A DNA stretch of 56,300 bases from Candidatus Pelagibacter communis (GCA_001180065.1 CVSM01000030.1:1-56300), one strand, 5' to 3'. Positions 1-9,993 are shown, numbered from the stretch's first letter. Made by a program: numbers and translations. Notes: a model not told the origin generated them from the sequence alone.

Positions 1-381
1 TGGTTTATCTATATTCTCTATCATTTTAAGATTAAGTTTTGCTACAACAAGTAATGCACCAGTATTACCCGCAGAAATTACAATATCACTATCTTTGTTT
101 TTTACGCTTTCTATAGCTAACCACATACTTGTATCTTTACCTCTTTTAGCTGCTTCTAATGGACTGTCAGTACTTTTAACAATTTTATCTGTATGGATAA
201 TTTCGTAAAATTTATTATCTAATTTATCTTTGATATAATCATAAATCTTATCTTTATTGCCAAAAATTTTATAGTAACTACTGTTATCTGAATTATGATT
301 ATGGATAATACCATCAATAATTTTCTTTGGAGAACCATCACCTCCCATTGCATCGACTGCAATTCTGATTAAATCTGACAT
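1..381 (-). CDS. plsX: Phosphate acyltransferase PlsX, N-terminal part
   Basis: PlsX makes acyl-phosphate from acyl-ACP for membrane phospholipid synthesis, with PlsY (also in this window) as the next enzyme. The visible 127 residues begin MSDLIRIAVDAMGGDGSP, the typical PlsX opening with the DAMGGD motif, and continue through an SAGNTGALL motif. The gene runs off the left edge, so the C-terminal two thirds are missing here and cannot be judged. It follows rpmF by 18 nt on the same strand, the common bacterial rpmF-plsX order. The start ATG is at 379-381. Confidence 0.93.
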   Translation of the reverse strand, partial: MSDLIRIAVDAMGGDGSPKKIIDGIIHNHNSDNSSYYKIFGNKDKIYDYIKDKLDNKFYEIIHTDKIVKSTDSPLEAAKRGKDTSMWLAIESVKNKDSDIVISAGNTGALLVVAKLNLKMIENIDKP

Positions 382-399
382 TTTTGAATATTATTTTAT

Positions 400-582
400 T
401 TATTCTTTAGGATCTAAAACTTGTCTTCCTTTATACATTCCAGTTTTCAAATCCATGTGATGTGAGAGTCTATATTCACCAGATTTTTTATCCTCAATAA
501 TATTTTTACTAGAGAACTTCATATTTTGTGCCCTTCTCATGCCAGTTCTTGATGGAGTTTGTTTTCGTTTAGGTACAGCCAT
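400..582 (-). CDS. rpmF: 50S ribosomal protein L32
   Basis: Small basic large-subunit protein of 60 residues, the normal family length. It opens [19 protein letters not shown], the diagnostic L32 start, and ends in a short charged tail. No zinc-binding cysteine pair is present, so this is the cysteine-free form. It lies 2 nt downstream of the bc1 chaperone gene and 18 nt upstream of plsX, so the three are probably co-transcribed. In many bacteria a YceD/DUF177 gene precedes rpmF; none is present here. Confidence 0.96.
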   Translation of the reverse strand: MAVPKRKQTPSRTGMRRAQNMKFSSKNIIEDKKSGEYRLSHHMDLKTGMYKGRQVLDPKE

Positions 583-584
583 AA

Positions 585-1052
585 TTAAAGGTTACTTACA
601 CTTTTTAAATAAGAATTCAAAGTTTTTTTTGATAGATTTTCCTTATATTTTTCAAAATATTCAATTAAATAATCAGTTTTTTCAAAATTTTCTAAAAATA
701 TTGAAAATTTTTTTTCTTTTTCATTATTATCAAAATCATCCCAAAAATGAATTTCAGAAACTAAAGAGTGAAAAAGATTAATATAATCTTTCATCTTTTT
801 ATTAATAGATTGATCACCATATCCAATTTCACGAATACTTAACTCTAACTGTCTAAAATTAAAATCATATATTTTTTGTAAAATTTCTGTATTGTCTTTA
901 TTTTTAAAAACTTTTAAGAAAAAAGCAAAATGTATCAAAAATAAAAGTAATCTATCAGAAAATGTATCCTGTTTATTAAGGCCTTTATATAGAAATTTAT
1001 TAGTAGTTAATTTGATTAAATTATTATAAAGATTTATATATAATTTATTCAT
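585..1052 (-). CDS. Ubiquinol-cytochrome c chaperone family protein (CBP3-like)
   Basis: A 155-residue protein resembling the CBP3 / ubiquinol-cytochrome c chaperone family, which helps assemble cytochrome b of respiratory complex III. The core similarity is a helical stretch at about residues 29-95, with [14 protein letters not shown] near the start and [19 protein letters not shown] in the middle. The latter matches the family's conserved LRExGxGDxxVxKKxK pattern. No signal peptide or membrane helix is evident. The position next to a BamE-type gene and upstream of plsX matches alphaproteobacterial gene order. Its start codon overlaps that of the divergent bamE-like gene by 2 nt. Family assignment is by recognition; the biochemical role is inferred. 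Confidence 0.8.
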   Translation of the reverse strand: MNKLYINLYNNLIKLTTNKFLYKGLNKQDTFSDRLLLFLIHFAFFLKVFKNKDNTEILQKIYDFNFRQLELSIREIGYGDQSINKKMKDYINLFHSLVSEIHFWDDFDNNEKEKKFSIFLENFEKTDYLIEYFEKYKENLSKKTLNSYLKSVSNL

Positions 1053-1515
1053 GAAAAAAATTTTAATTTTTGTTGTATTTTTTTTAATTTTAAATTGTTC
1101 ATTTGAAAAAGTTATACAAAATCATGGTGTACATAATCTAGAAAAAAAACAAGCAAAACTAAAGATAAATCAATCAAATAAAAATGATATTTTTAATATT
1201 ATAGGTCCTCCTTCAACAAAAAGCTCTTTTGACAACGATATCTATATATATATTGAAAAAAAAACAAGTAGCTCAAAATTAACTAAATTAGGTAAAAAAA
1301 AACTTATCAGAAATAATGTTTTAGTTCTAGAGGTAGATAACAAAGGTTTGCTGTTAAGTAAGCAGTTTTATAATATGGATGATATGAAAAAAATACAATT
1401 TGATGAGTCAATTACGGAAATGAATCAAACAAGAAAATCATTTATTTATAATTTTCTTTATTCTGTAAGACAAAAAATTGATGACCCTTTAGGAAAAAAA
1501 AGGATCAAAAACTAA
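1051..1515 (+). CDS. bamE: Outer-membrane assembly lipoprotein, BamE/SmpA family
   Basis: A 154-residue predicted lipoprotein. A hydrophobic signal (residues 1-15) ends in LILNCS, so Cys16 would be lipidated. The following domain has the SmpA/BamE pattern of a short helical pair (about residues 39-52, [18 protein letters not shown]) followed by beta strands. In the BAM complex BamE stabilises BamD-BamA during outer-membrane protein insertion. It is the only plus-strand gene in the first 11 kb. It starts inside the start codon of the chaperone gene and overlaps the hppA stop codon by 4 nt at its end. A TATAAT sequence at 1039-1044 sits 6 nt before the ATG. Confidence 0.82.
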   Translation: MKKILIFVVFFLILNCSFEKVIQNHGVHNLEKKQAKLKINQSNKNDIFNIIGPPSTKSSFDNDIYIYIEKKTSSSKLTKLGKKKLIRNNVLVLEVDNKGLLLSKQFYNMDDMKKIQFDESITEMNQTRKSFIYNFLYSVRQKIDDPLGKKRIKN

Positions 1516-3617
1516 CCAGCGATTACAGCAAGTAATAATAAAGCTACTATATTTGTTATCTTAATCATTGGATTAACAGCAGGGCCAGCAGTATCTTTGT
1601 AGGGATCACCTACCGTATCACCTGTTACAGCAGCTTTATGAGCTTCAGAACCTTTCCCACCATGATTACCATCTTCTATATATTTTTTTGCATTATCCCA
1701 GGCTCCACCTCCAGCTGTCATTGATACAGCAACAAATAGTCCTGTAATAATTACACCTAACAACATTGCTCCAACAGAAGCTAAAGCTGCAACCTGACCA
1801 CCTATAGCTAATATTATAAAATATAAAACAATTGGTGATAAAACCGGTAACAATGAAGGGATTATCATTTCTTTGATTGCAGCAACAGTTAATAGATCTA
1901 CAAGTTTAGCGTAGTCGGGTTTTTGTTTTCTTTTCATAATACCTGGATATTTTTTAAATTGTCTTCTAACTTCAACAACAACGGCACCACCTGCTCTACC
2001 AACTGCTTGCATTCCCATTGAGCCAAATAAATATGGTAGCATTCCTCCAATTAACAGTCCAACAACAACGTAAGGGTTAGATAAATCAAATGTTACAACA
2101 ATGCCCTCTAATTTTGATCCTACTTCTTTCGAAAAATGTTTAATATCTTCAGTGTAAGCTGCAAATAAAACTAAGGCACCTAAACCTGCTGAACCAATTG
2201 CATATCCCTTTGTAACAGCTTTAGTAGTATTACCTACAGCATCTAATGCATCAGTAGTTTTTCTAACATTATTTGGCAATTTAGACATTTCAGCAATTCC
2301 GCCAGCATTATCTGTAACAGGTCCGTATGCATCTAATGCAACTACCATACCTGCAAGAGCTAACATTGTAGTAACAGCTATTGCAATGCCATAGAGTCCT
2401 GCAATGTGATTAGTTAATAAAATTCCAGCTACGATTATTAATGCTGGCACTGCAGTTGCTTCTAGAGAAACAGCTAAACCTTGTATTACATTCGTGCCAT
2501 GACCTGTAGTTGAAGAACTTGCAACACTTCTAACTGGTCTATAATTTGTACCAGTATAATATTCTGTTACCCATATTAGTAATCCAGTTATAATTAAGCC
2601 TATAACACCACAATAATAAAGACTAATACCTGAAAATGATGTGCCATTTAATTCATAAGTATTTTCTAATCCTAAGACATAATCTGTTACAGGATAAAGT
2701 ATTGCTAATGAAGCGACAGCAGAAACAACAAAACCTTTGTATAACGCATTCATAACATTTTTGCTTTTACCAAGTTTTACAAAGAAAGTTCCAATAATTG
2801 ATGTTAAAATACAAGCTCCACCAATAGTTAATGGATAAATCATCATTGATAGATCACTTGGAAAGAATATTGAGGACAAAACCATAGTTGCAACTATAGT
2901 TACTGCGTATGTTTCAAACAAGTCCGCAGCCATTCCCGCACAATCTCCAACATTATCACCAACATTATCTGCGATTACAGCAGGATTTCTTGGATCGTCT
3001 TCTGGTATACCAGCCTCAACTTTACCTACTAAATCAGCTCCTACATCGGCACCTTTCGTAAATATTCCTCCACCTAATCTTGCAAAAATTGAAATTAATG
3101 AAGCTCCAAAACCTAAAGCAACTAATGCATTGACAATTTCTCTTTCATCTACATTGAACTTTAGCAATAAATAATAATAAACTGCTATAGCTAATAATGC
3201 TAGACCAGCAACTAACATACCTGTAACTGCACCAGATTTAAAAGCAACCGAAAGACCACTCGCTAAGCCTTTTCTTGAAGCTTCTGCTGTTCTAACATTT
3301 GCTTCAACTGAAACTAACATTCCAACATAACCTGCAATGCCAGATAATGCTGCACCTATAAGATATCCTAAACCAACTAAAGGACTAAAAGCTATACTTA
3401 CAATCACCAAAACAACAACACCAACAATGGCAATAGTTTTATACTGTCTAGCTAAATATGCTTTAGCACCAATTTGAATTGCTGATGCAATTTCCTGCAT
3501 TTTAGAGTTACCAGCACTTGAATTTAAAATATTTTTTCCTGTGAAATATCCATAAACTATTGATAAAAGTCCTGCAGTAATTGTATATAAAAGAATTGTT
3601 TCGACTGTTGAGTTCAT
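1512..3617 (-). CDS. hppA: Membrane-bound proton-translocating pyrophosphatase, K+-independent type
   Basis: A 701-residue polytopic membrane protein of the H+-PPase family, which couples PPi hydrolysis to proton pumping. The substrate loops are visible: [39 protein letters not shown], and near the C terminus [19 protein letters not shown]. The potassium-dependence determinant reads [10 protein letters not shown] with Lys466, the signature of K+-independent enzymes (Ala in K+-dependent ones). Length is normal. It is the last gene after ribH-nusB-thiL but sits behind an 81-nt gap, so it may have its own promoter. An AAGG ribosome-binding sequence precedes the ATG. It would recover energy from PPi generated by biosynthesis. 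Confidence 0.97.
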   Translation of the reverse strand: MNSTVETILLYTITAGLLSIVYGYFTGKNILNSSAGNSKMQEIASAIQIGAKAYLARQYKTIAIVGVVVLVIVSIAFSPLVGLGYLIGAALSGIAGYVGMLVSVEANVRTAEASRKGLASGLSVAFKSGAVTGMLVAGLALLAIAVYYYLLLKFNVDEREIVNALVALGFGASLISIFARLGGGIFTKGADVGADLVGKVEAGIPEDDPRNPAVIADNVGDNVGDCAGMAADLFETYAVTIVATMVLSSIFFPSDLSMMIYPLTIGGACILTSIIGTFFVKLGKSKNVMNALYKGFVVSAVASLAILYPVTDYVLGLENTYELNGTSFSGISLYYCGVIGLIITGLLIWVTEYYTGTNYRPVRSVASSSTTGHGTNVIQGLAVSLEATAVPALIIVAGILLTNHIAGLYGIAIAVTTMLALAGMVVALDAYGPVTDNAGGIAEMSKLPNNVRKTTDALDAVGNTTKAVTKGYAIGSAGLGALVLFAAYTEDIKHFSKEVGSKLEGIVVTFDLSNPYVVVGLLIGGMLPYLFGSMGMQAVGRAGGAVVVEVRRQFKKYPGIMKRKQKPDYAKLVDLLTVAAIKEMIIPSLLPVLSPIVLYFIILAIGGQVAALASVGAMLLGVIITGLFVAVSMTAGGGAWDNAKKYIEDGNHGGKGSEAHKAAVTGDTVGDPYKDTAGPAVNPMIKITNIVALLLLAVIAG

Positions 3618-3698
3618 ATTAACCTTAATTAAGTTATTGGTTGTTAGTTTTAAAATCCGGACAATACAAAAAAAAGTATAAAACGCAATGATTAACTT

Positions 3699-4658
3699 TT
3701 AAAATTTGTGAAAATACCCTTTATTTTTAAGGGCAATTTTCTCATTTTTTTCATTGATAATTTGAGATTTTTGACTGTGATGACAAATTTTTCCTATTTT
3801 TGAAATCTTAATGCCCAAAGATTTACCAATTTTAGAGATAATTCTGGATTTTGATGGCGAAGCAGTAAATAATATTTGGTAGTCATCACCACGAGTTATA
3901 GACTTAATTTTTTTTGTAATTTTTAATTCAATTAATTTATTAAGTTTTTCTGATATCGGAATATTATTTAAATATAGTACATAAGAAAGCTTTTGATTAT
4001 TAATCAATTTCTCTAAATCAGCTATTATGCCATCCGATATATCTATAGAAGTATTAGCAATCAAAAATAATTTTTTTGTAATATTTGTATGTATATTTGG
4101 ATGAAAATATTTATTTATAAAATATCTTGCTAAATTTCGGTTTAAATTAATTTTTTTTTGCAAAACTTTTAAACCAATAAAACTATCTCCTAAATTACCT
4201 GTAACATATATATCATCATCTATTTTTGCTCTATTTCTATAGATTATTTTATCTGAAAATCCAACAGATGTAATTGTGAAGGATAATTTTTTTGAAAAAG
4301 TGGTGTCTCCACCACTCAAATAAATTGAATATTTTTTTTGTTCTTGTTTTAATGATTTTGAAATCATTACAAGATTTTTTTTAGTAAAAGATTTTCTATT
4401 ACCAGAACCTGAAATAAAGTAATATTTAGGACTCACACCCTTACATATCAAGTCAGATATAGAAGATCTAATAATCTTTTTGATAACTAGATCTGGACTT
4501 CGAAAATCTAAAAAATGTACACCTTCAACATAGGTATCTACAGAGATAACTAATTTTTGCTTTTTATCAAAAAAAACATCATCATTTAATCTTAAAGAGT
4601 TTTTATTATTAGATGATAATTTTGAAAAATATTTTTTTATAAGTTCAAACTCATTCAT
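3699..4658 (-). CDS. thiL: Thiamine-monophosphate kinase
   Basis: ThiL phosphorylates thiamine monophosphate to thiamine pyrophosphate with ATP. The 319 residues show the family opening with a paired acidic site (LNDDVFF), then ISVDTYVEGVHF, then LSGGDTTFS and SFTITSVGF in the middle. The central VTGNLGDSFIGL and the later ISDGIIADL also fit the AIR-synthase-related fold of this family. Length is normal. The gene overlaps the nusB end by 8 nt, consistent with one ribH-nusB-thiL transcript. No other thiamine genes are in the window, so whether the cell makes or salvages thiamine is not shown here. Confidence 0.93.
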   Translation of the reverse strand: MNEFELIKKYFSKLSSNNKNSLRLNDDVFFDKKQKLVISVDTYVEGVHFLDFRSPDLVIKKIIRSSISDLICKGVSPKYYFISGSGNRKSFTKKNLVMISKSLKQEQKKYSIYLSGGDTTFSKKLSFTITSVGFSDKIIYRNRAKIDDDIYVTGNLGDSFIGLKVLQKKINLNRNLARYFINKYFHPNIHTNITKKLFLIANTSIDISDGIIADLEKLINNQKLSYVLYLNNIPISEKLNKLIELKITKKIKSITRGDDYQILFTASPSKSRIISKIGKSLGIKISKIGKICHHSQKSQIINEKNEKIALKNKGYFHKF

Positions 4659-5055
4659 CAGTTATTCTTACTTTTTTAGCAACATTATCCAGTAACGCGT
4701 TAAGATATTTTGTTTGGGAATTTTCTATAAAGAAATTTGAGGCAGTTAGATACTCTTTAATTATAATCTTTAATGAAACATTTGGCTTATATAAAAGTTC
4801 ATATGTTGCAGATTTTAATATTACTTGAAATAATTTATCTAAATTATTAAGTTTAAATTCATTTCCTAAACTTTTATCTAATTCTTCAGTCAAAATTTCA
4901 TTACGTTCAATTGTGCCAGAAACGACATCTTTAATAAATTTTTTAAATCTGTGTTTTGGAAAATCTAATTTTTCCTCATCATTGAAAAATTTTCCATATA
5001 ATTTTTGAATAATAATAACTCTAGGATTATTTTTAGGACTATAAGAGGTTCTCAT
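4651..5055 (-). CDS. nusB: Transcription antitermination factor NusB
   Basis: A 134-residue all-helical RNA-binding protein that pairs with NusE (ribosomal protein S10) to bind boxA and keep RNA polymerase reading rRNA operons. The sequence is diverged, but the helical spacing is right and the C-terminal portion (YELLYKPNVSLKIIIKEYL, then FIENSQTKYLNALLDNVAKK) carries the conserved NusB pattern AxYEL...VP...IINEYVxLAK...KFVNGVLD. It is flanked by ribH upstream (4-nt overlap) and thiL downstream (8-nt overlap). ribH-nusB-thiL is a standard proteobacterial order, which strengthens the call. Confidence 0.92.
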   Translation of the reverse strand: MRTSYSPKNNPRVIIIQKLYGKFFNDEEKLDFPKHRFKKFIKDVVSGTIERNEILTEELDKSLGNEFKLNNLDKLFQVILKSATYELLYKPNVSLKIIIKEYLTASNFFIENSQTKYLNALLDNVAKKVRITDE

Positions 5056-5456
5056 TTTTGAGATAATACAGATATAACTGCTTTAGTTGCTTCTTTACCC
5101 TTGCCTTTGTCTGCTACAGATCTTTGAATTGCCTGTTTAAGATTTAAAGAAGTGATTATTCCATTACCAATAGGTTTTTTATTGTCTATAGATAATTTCA
5201 TTAAACCTTCAAATGTTGTTTTTGAGATAAAGTCAAAATGTGGAGTTTCTCCTTTGATTACACATCCAAGCGCGATAAACCCATCATATTTTTTAATATT
5301 TTTGGCTATAGTTACAGGTATTTCAAAAACACCGGGTACATCAATAACGTCAAATCTAATTTTTGATTTCTCTAATAACAATTCTGCATCTGTTTTTAAG
5401 CTTTTTGTTATGTCCAAGTAATAACTTGCAGTGATTATTAATACTTTTTTTTTCAT
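5052..5456 (-). CDS. ribH: 6,7-dimethyl-8-ribityllumazine synthase
   Basis: RibH condenses 5-amino-6-ribitylaminouracil with 3,4-dihydroxy-2-butanone 4-phosphate to give lumazine, the penultimate riboflavin step. At 134 residues it is slightly short for the family. Seen directly: the substrate-binding segment DVPGVFEIPVTI, then GCVIKGETPHFDFI including the catalytic-histidine region, then KPIGNGIIT. It overlaps ribBA by 4 nt and nusB by 4 nt, so it sits inside a translationally coupled riboflavin operon. Confidence 0.96.
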   Translation of the reverse strand: MKKKVLIITASYYLDITKSLKTDAELLLEKSKIRFDVIDVPGVFEIPVTIAKNIKKYDGFIALGCVIKGETPHFDFISKTTFEGLMKLSIDNKKPIGNGIITSLNLKQAIQRSVADKGKGKEATKAVISVLSQK

Positions 5457-6556
5457 TTAATTATTTCTTGTTTAGTTATTCTAATCCCATAACCATCTAA
5501 ACCTACAACTTTTTTTCTAGATCTAGTTACTAATATCATATCTTTTATAAGTAAAGATTTAATAATTTGTGCACCTATACCATAATTTTTAATCAATTGA
5601 TCTTTACCTTTTTTATGCGAATCTTTTTTTTTAAAATTTTTTAATGTTTGAGAAACAGATTTAAGATTTGTATCCTTAATAAATACAAGCACACAATTAT
5701 TAAACTTTTTAAAATGATTTAATGTTTTTTTAAATGAATTTGGTAATTGTTGATTAGTAAGATAATTTTGTACTACATTCGATGAAATAACTCTTACTCT
5801 TGGTGCTATATTTTTTTTTATATTTCCTTTTATAAGAGCAAAATGTTCTGATCCATCAAGTAGATTCTCATAAATCTTTATCTTAAATTTTTGTTTATCT
5901 ATTTTAATATCTGACGTTTTTTTTAATTTAATCAATTTTTCTTTTTTTAATCTGTATGAAATTAAATCTTCAATTTTACCAATCTTTAATTTATGTTTTT
6001 TGGCAAAATTAAGTAGATTAAGTCCTCTAGCCATAGTTCCGTCTTCATTCATTATTTCACAAATTACAGCTGAGTTATTTTTCTTTGCAATTTTTGAAAT
6101 ATCAACTGAGGCTTCGGTATGGCCTGCTCTAACAAGCACACCTCCGTCTTTTGCAATAATAGGAAAAACATGGCCTGGGGAAACAATATCTTTTTTATTA
6201 ACATTTTTTCTTGATGCTATTCTAATAGTTCTAGCTCTATCTTTTGCAGATATTCCCGTTGTTATTCCTTTTTTTGCTTCAATTGAAACAGTAAATGCAG
6301 TTTTATTTCTTGACTGATTAACAGGAGACATTAAAGATAAGTTTAATCTCTTAGCTTGTAAACTATCTAAAGCCAAACAAATTAAACCTCTTCCGTACTT
6401 TGCCATAAAATTAATATTTTTAGCATTGGTATCAGATGTAGATATTACTAAATCACCTTCATTTTCTCTTTTTTCATCGTCAACTAAAATAAACATGCCA
6501 CCTTTTTTTGCAATTTTGATAATTGATTCTATTGGTGAATAATTACTTTTTTTCAT
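5453..6556 (-). CDS. ribB: RibBA-type protein: 3,4-dihydroxy-2-butanone 4-phosphate synthase with a degenerate GTP cyclohydrolase II domain
   Basis: A 367-residue two-domain protein. The N-terminal half (about residues 1-205) is a complete DHBP synthase: DDEKRENEGDLVI near the start and GHTEASVDI carry the acidic and histidine residues that act on ribulose 5-phosphate. The C-terminal half (about 208-367) keeps the GTP cyclohydrolase II outline, including NYGIGAQIIK near the end. However, it has a single cysteine and no GDVFxSxxCDC zinc motif, and the family's TNNPxK is replaced by TRSRKK. I infer that only the RibB activity is present. It overlaps ribE by 14 nt and ribH by 4 nt. Confidence 0.92.
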   Translation of the reverse strand: MKKSNYSPIESIIKIAKKGGMFILVDDEKRENEGDLVISTSDTNAKNINFMAKYGRGLICLALDSLQAKRLNLSLMSPVNQSRNKTAFTVSIEAKKGITTGISAKDRARTIRIASRKNVNKKDIVSPGHVFPIIAKDGGVLVRAGHTEASVDISKIAKKNNSAVICEIMNEDGTMARGLNLLNFAKKHKLKIGKIEDLISYRLKKEKLIKLKKTSDIKIDKQKFKIKIYENLLDGSEHFALIKGNIKKNIAPRVRVISSNVVQNYLTNQQLPNSFKKTLNHFKKFNNCVLVFIKDTNLKSVSQTLKNFKKKDSHKKGKDQLIKNYGIGAQIIKSLLIKDMILVTRSRKKVVGLDGYGIRITKQEIIK

Positions 6557-7136
6557 GAAAAAAGTTTTTAACGTATTTTGAAAGAATATCTATTTCAATA
6601 TTTACAAGGCTTCCTTTTTTAATTTGAGACAGATTAGTTAACTTATAAGTATGGGGAATTACCCATATCTGAAACCCTTTTTTTGTTATCTTTGATATTG
6701 TTAGAGAAATACCATTGATACAAATTGAGGCTTTTTCAATAATATTTTTTTTCTCCTTAAAGTTAATTTCAAAATCAAAGATATACGATTTATCTATTTT
6801 TTTAACACTTAACACTTTACCAGTAGTGTCGACATGTCCTTGACATATATGACCTGAAATTTTTTGACCATATTTAAGAGGAAGTTCTAAGTTAATTAAA
6901 TCATTTGTCTTTAAAAATTTAAATTTTGATCTTCTAATTGTTTCATTTGAAAGATAAAATTCTAAAATTTTTTTTTTAATCGTGATTAAAGTCAAACAAA
7001 CTCCATCACAAGCAACAGATACTCCAATATCTTTTTTAGTTAGTTTAAGATCTGATTTTACAAAAATATTTATACCTTTTGATCTTTTGGATATTTTGGT
7101 AATTAAACCTTTATTAAAAATAATTCCATTAAACAT
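6543..7136 (-). CDS. ribE: Riboflavin synthase alpha chain
   Basis: Converts two lumazine molecules to riboflavin plus a pyrimidine. The 197 residues form the two tandem lumazine-binding barrels of the family. Barrel one opens MFNGIIFNKG and contains VACDGVCLTL; the hinge region has SGHICQGHVDTTGKV; barrel two contains CINGISLTI. Length is normal. It sits one base after ribD and overlaps ribBA by 14 nt, so translation is probably coupled. Also called ribC in some species. Confidence 0.96.
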   Translation of the reverse strand: MFNGIIFNKGLITKISKRSKGINIFVKSDLKLTKKDIGVSVACDGVCLTLITIKKKILEFYLSNETIRRSKFKFLKTNDLINLELPLKYGQKISGHICQGHVDTTGKVLSVKKIDKSYIFDFEINFKEKKNIIEKASICINGISLTISKITKKGFQIWVIPHTYKLTNLSQIKKGSLVNIEIDILSKYVKNFFHEKK

Positions 7137-7137
7137 T

Positions 7138-8244
7138 TTATCTTTTATAAATTGTAATTTTATCTTTAGCTAGTTTAGAACTAACTTTATTTTTTTTTCT
7201 ATATCTGCTGTTTAATATATTTAAGGATGTGAAGAATTTATGTTTTCTACCAATTTTCATATTTTTGGAGCTTTTAAATAAATAAAATTTATCAATTAAT
7301 CTATTTTTAATCAAATTTTTCGTTATCTCATCACCACCTTCAATTAATAAATTTCTTGTTCCTAAAGTATACAATTTTTTTAGAATTATTCTTAAATCAA
7401 ATAGTTTATTATTATCTACTTTAGATTTAAGTAAAGTTAATCCTTTTTTTTTTAAGATCTGGATTTTTTTACTATTAGAAGAATTGTGAAATATAATAGT
7501 ATTATTCCTTTTAGTAGATTTAAAAATATAACTATTTATTTTCATTTTTAAATTCCTATCTAAAATTATCCTTCTAGGTGAAAAATTTTCAAATCCTTTT
7601 AATCTACAATTTAGTTTTGGATTATCAGTATTTAGAGTTTTGGACGAAATCATTATAGAATCGTTTTTATATCGTAAGTAATGAGTTATTTTATCAGATG
7701 ATTTATCAGTAATTCTTTTAATTCCCTCACTGTAAATTAATCTATTTTTTGAAATAGCAATCTTTCCAGTTACATAGGGTAACTTTTTAATTCTATTTAC
7801 AATATACGTATCATACAAATTTTTAGCCTCAGCTTTTAAAAGACCTTTTTTAACTTTTATATTCTTTTTTGATAAAATTTTAAAACTTTTTCCTTTAACT
7901 TTTTTATCTATATCATCCATTCCATAAATAACCTCACTAATGCTATTTTTAATTATGCTATTAGTGCAAGGAGGTGTTTTACCGTAATGATTACAAGGTT
8001 CGAGCGTCAAGTACATTTTAGAACCATTTAGTTTTTCTAAAGAATTGTTTATTGCATTGCGTTCAGCATGAGGTCTGCCCCCAAAACCGGTTTGGCCAAT
8101 AGAAATTATTCTATCATTTTTAACAATTAAACATCCTACTGATGGATTTTCCCCTGTTAATCCTATTCTTCCTCTCGCTAAACTAATAGCCAGTTTCATA
8201 TAACTTTTGTCTTTTGATGAAAATTTATCTTTTTTTGTAGACAT
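7138..8244 (-). CDS. ribD: Bifunctional riboflavin deaminase/reductase RibD
   Basis: RibD performs the deamination and side-chain reduction that follow GTP cyclohydrolase II. The deaminase domain (about residues 15-150) shows the zinc site as HAERNAI followed by [13 protein letters not shown]. The reductase half (about 150-368) has the dihydrofolate-reductase-like core with [13 protein letters not shown] near the C terminus. Length fits the family. The start used overlaps nrdR by 20 nt; an internal Met16 ([10 protein letters not shown]) would avoid overlap, but the earlier start keeps a normal N terminus. Confidence 0.95.
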   Translation of the reverse strand: MSTKKDKFSSKDKSYMKLAISLARGRIGLTGENPSVGCLIVKNDRIISIGQTGFGGRPHAERNAINNSLEKLNGSKMYLTLEPCNHYGKTPPCTNSIIKNSISEVIYGMDDIDKKVKGKSFKILSKKNIKVKKGLLKAEAKNLYDTYIVNRIKKLPYVTGKIAISKNRLIYSEGIKRITDKSSDKITHYLRYKNDSIMISSKTLNTDNPKLNCRLKGFENFSPRRIILDRNLKMKINSYIFKSTKRNNTIIFHNSSNSKKIQILKKKGLTLLKSKVDNNKLFDLRIILKKLYTLGTRNLLIEGGDEITKNLIKNRLIDKFYLFKSSKNMKIGRKHKFFTSLNILNSRYRKKNKVSSKLAKDKITIYKR

Positions 8245-8683
8245 CTAATTTGTCCACAAATTGTACAAAATCTTTTTCTTCTCTAAAATTTCTATAAACG
8301 GAAGCGAATCTTACATAAGCTACCGGATCAAGTTCTTTTAATCCTTCCATAACCATTGTTCCAATTGTATTAGTAGAAATCTCACTCTGACCTAGTTCCT
8401 CTAAAGATCGTGATATTCGACTAATGAATTTTTCAGTAGTTTCCGTATCTATTGGTCTTTTTTTTAATGCTATAAAAATAGATTTTGCAAGTTTGTCTCT
8501 ATCAAATGCTGATTTTCTTCCATTTTTTTTTATCACCATTATTTCTCTATATTGAACTCTTTCAAATGTTGTGAATCTAGCTCCACATACACAAAGTCTT
8601 CTTCTACGTATAGCGGTACCGTCTTCAGTTGGACGTGAGTCGACAACTGAAGTCTCACCCTTCTTACATATTGAACAAATCAT
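8225..8683 (-). CDS. nrdR: Transcriptional repressor NrdR
   Basis: NrdR senses ATP/dATP and represses ribonucleotide reductase genes. The 152-residue protein starts with a zinc ribbon ([18 protein letters not shown], partner cysteines in [12 protein letters not shown]), followed by an ATP-cone domain from about residue 49 with [16 protein letters not shown]. Length is typical. It sits between glyA (4-nt overlap) and ribD, the usual alphaproteobacterial order. Its targets are not in this window, so the location reflects gene order rather than local regulation. Confidence 0.97.
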   Translation of the reverse strand: MICSICKKGETSVVDSRPTEDGTAIRRRRLCVCGARFTTFERVQYREIMVIKKNGRKSAFDRDKLAKSIFIALKKRPIDTETTEKFISRISRSLEELGQSEISTNTIGTMVMEGLKELDPVAYVRFASVYRNFREEKDFVQFVDKLDVYKKR

Positions 8684-9993
8684 CTATTAAGATTTTTATA
8701 AATTGGAAAAGAAGAACATAAATCTATAACTTCTTTTCTCACCTCATCCTCTACTTTGCTATTATCATTAGGGTTTTGTGATAAACCTTTTATTACTTTT
8801 GTTATTAGTTCACCAACTTTTTCAAATTCTTTTAAACCAAAACCTCTAGTAGTTGCTGCTTGAGATCCTAATCGAATTCCAGAAGTAATCATTGGTTTTT
8901 CTGTATCAAAAGGTATTCCATTTTTATTACATGTTATATTAGCTCTTTCTAAACTTTCAGAAGCTAAATTTCCTTTTACGTTAAACGGTCTTAAATCAAC
9001 AAGCATCAAATGAGTATCTGTTCCTCCAGAATAAATCTTAAAACCATTATTCTTTAAAGTTTCAGCTAATATTTTAGCATTGGCTAGAACATTTTTAATA
9101 TAAGTTTGGAATTCAGGTTTTAAGGCTTCAAAAAAACCTGCTGCTTTAGCTGCAATAATATGCATCAACGGCCCACCTTGGTATCCAGGAAAAACAGCTG
9201 TATCAAATTTTTTTCCAAGATCAACATCGTTTGAAAGTATAATACCTCCTCTAGCACTCCTAAAAACTTTATGTGTTGTTGAAGTAACAACATGAGCATA
9301 ATCACATGGATTAGGATATCCTTTTCCAGCAACCAATCCTGAGAAATGAGCCATATCAACCATCAAATAAGCTCCAACTTTATCAGCAATTTCTCTAAAC
9401 CTTTTAAAATCAATAACCCTTGAGTAAGCACTTCCTCCAGCAATTATTAATTTTGGTTTGTGCTCCAAAGCAAGTTTTTCAACATTATCGTAATCTATTA
9501 ATTCAGATTTTTTATCAACATCATAACTTATTGCATTAAACCATTTTCCAGACATTGAAATTTTTAATCCATGCGTTATGTGTCCTCCTGAATTTAAACT
9601 CATACCTAAAAATGTATCTTCAGGTTTAAGTAAAGCTAAAAAAACAGCACCATTAGCTTGGGCACCAGAGTGCGGTTGAACATTAGCATATTTACAATTA
9701 AAAAGTTTTTTTATTCTATCAATTGCTAATTGTTCAGCTACATCCACATGATCACATCCATTATAATATCTCTTACCTGGGTATCCTTCAGCATATTTGT
9801 TTGTTAAAACAGAACCTTGAGCTTCTAATACAGCTTGTGAGACGATGTTTTCTGATGCAATAAGTTCAATGTGGTTTTGTTGTCTAATTAATTCATCATT
9901 AATTGCTTTAAAAAGTTCAGGATCTGATTTTGATAAACTTTTTTCAAAAAAATCTTCATAGTTAGAATTTATATATTTTTTTTCACTTGACAT
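8680..9993 (-). CDS. glyA: Serine hydroxymethyltransferase
   Basis: PLP enzyme interconverting serine + THF with glycine + 5,10-methylene-THF. The 437-residue sequence is complete: [11 protein letters not shown] near the N terminus, [14 protein letters not shown], and the PLP-lysine region [15 protein letters not shown]. Residues around the lysine differ slightly from the commoner THKTLRGPRGG. It consumes or supplies the same one-carbon pool as the sarcosine oxidase operon at 21.8-26.9 kb, so the two loci are metabolically linked. It is 9 nt downstream of rpiB and overlaps nrdR by 4 nt. Confidence 0.98.
   Translation of the reverse strand: MSSEKKYINSNYEDFFEKSLSKSDPELFKAINDELIRQQNHIELIASENIVSQAVLEAQGSVLTNKYAEGYPGKRYYNGCDHVDVAEQLAIDRIKKLFNCKYANVQPHSGAQANGAVFLALLKPEDTFLGMSLNSGGHITHGLKISMSGKWFNAISYDVDKKSELIDYDNVEKLALEHKPKLIIAGGSAYSRVIDFKRFREIADKVGAYLMVDMAHFSGLVAGKGYPNPCDYAHVVTSTTHKVFRSARGGIILSNDVDLGKKFDTAVFPGYQGGPLMHIIAAKAAGFFEALKPEFQTYIKNVLANAKILAETLKNNGFKIYSGGTDTHLMLVDLRPFNVKGNLASESLERANITCNKNGIPFDTEKPMITSGIRLGSQAATTRGFGLKEFEKVGELITKVIKGLSQNPNDNSKVEDEVRKEVIDLCSSFPIYKNLNR

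Noticed and set aside
5453-6556. RibBA as a pseudogene or frameshifted gene
   Set aside because: The frame is open throughout, both joints overlap neighbours as in a working operon, and the RibB half keeps its active-site motifs; only the second domain has lost its metal site.
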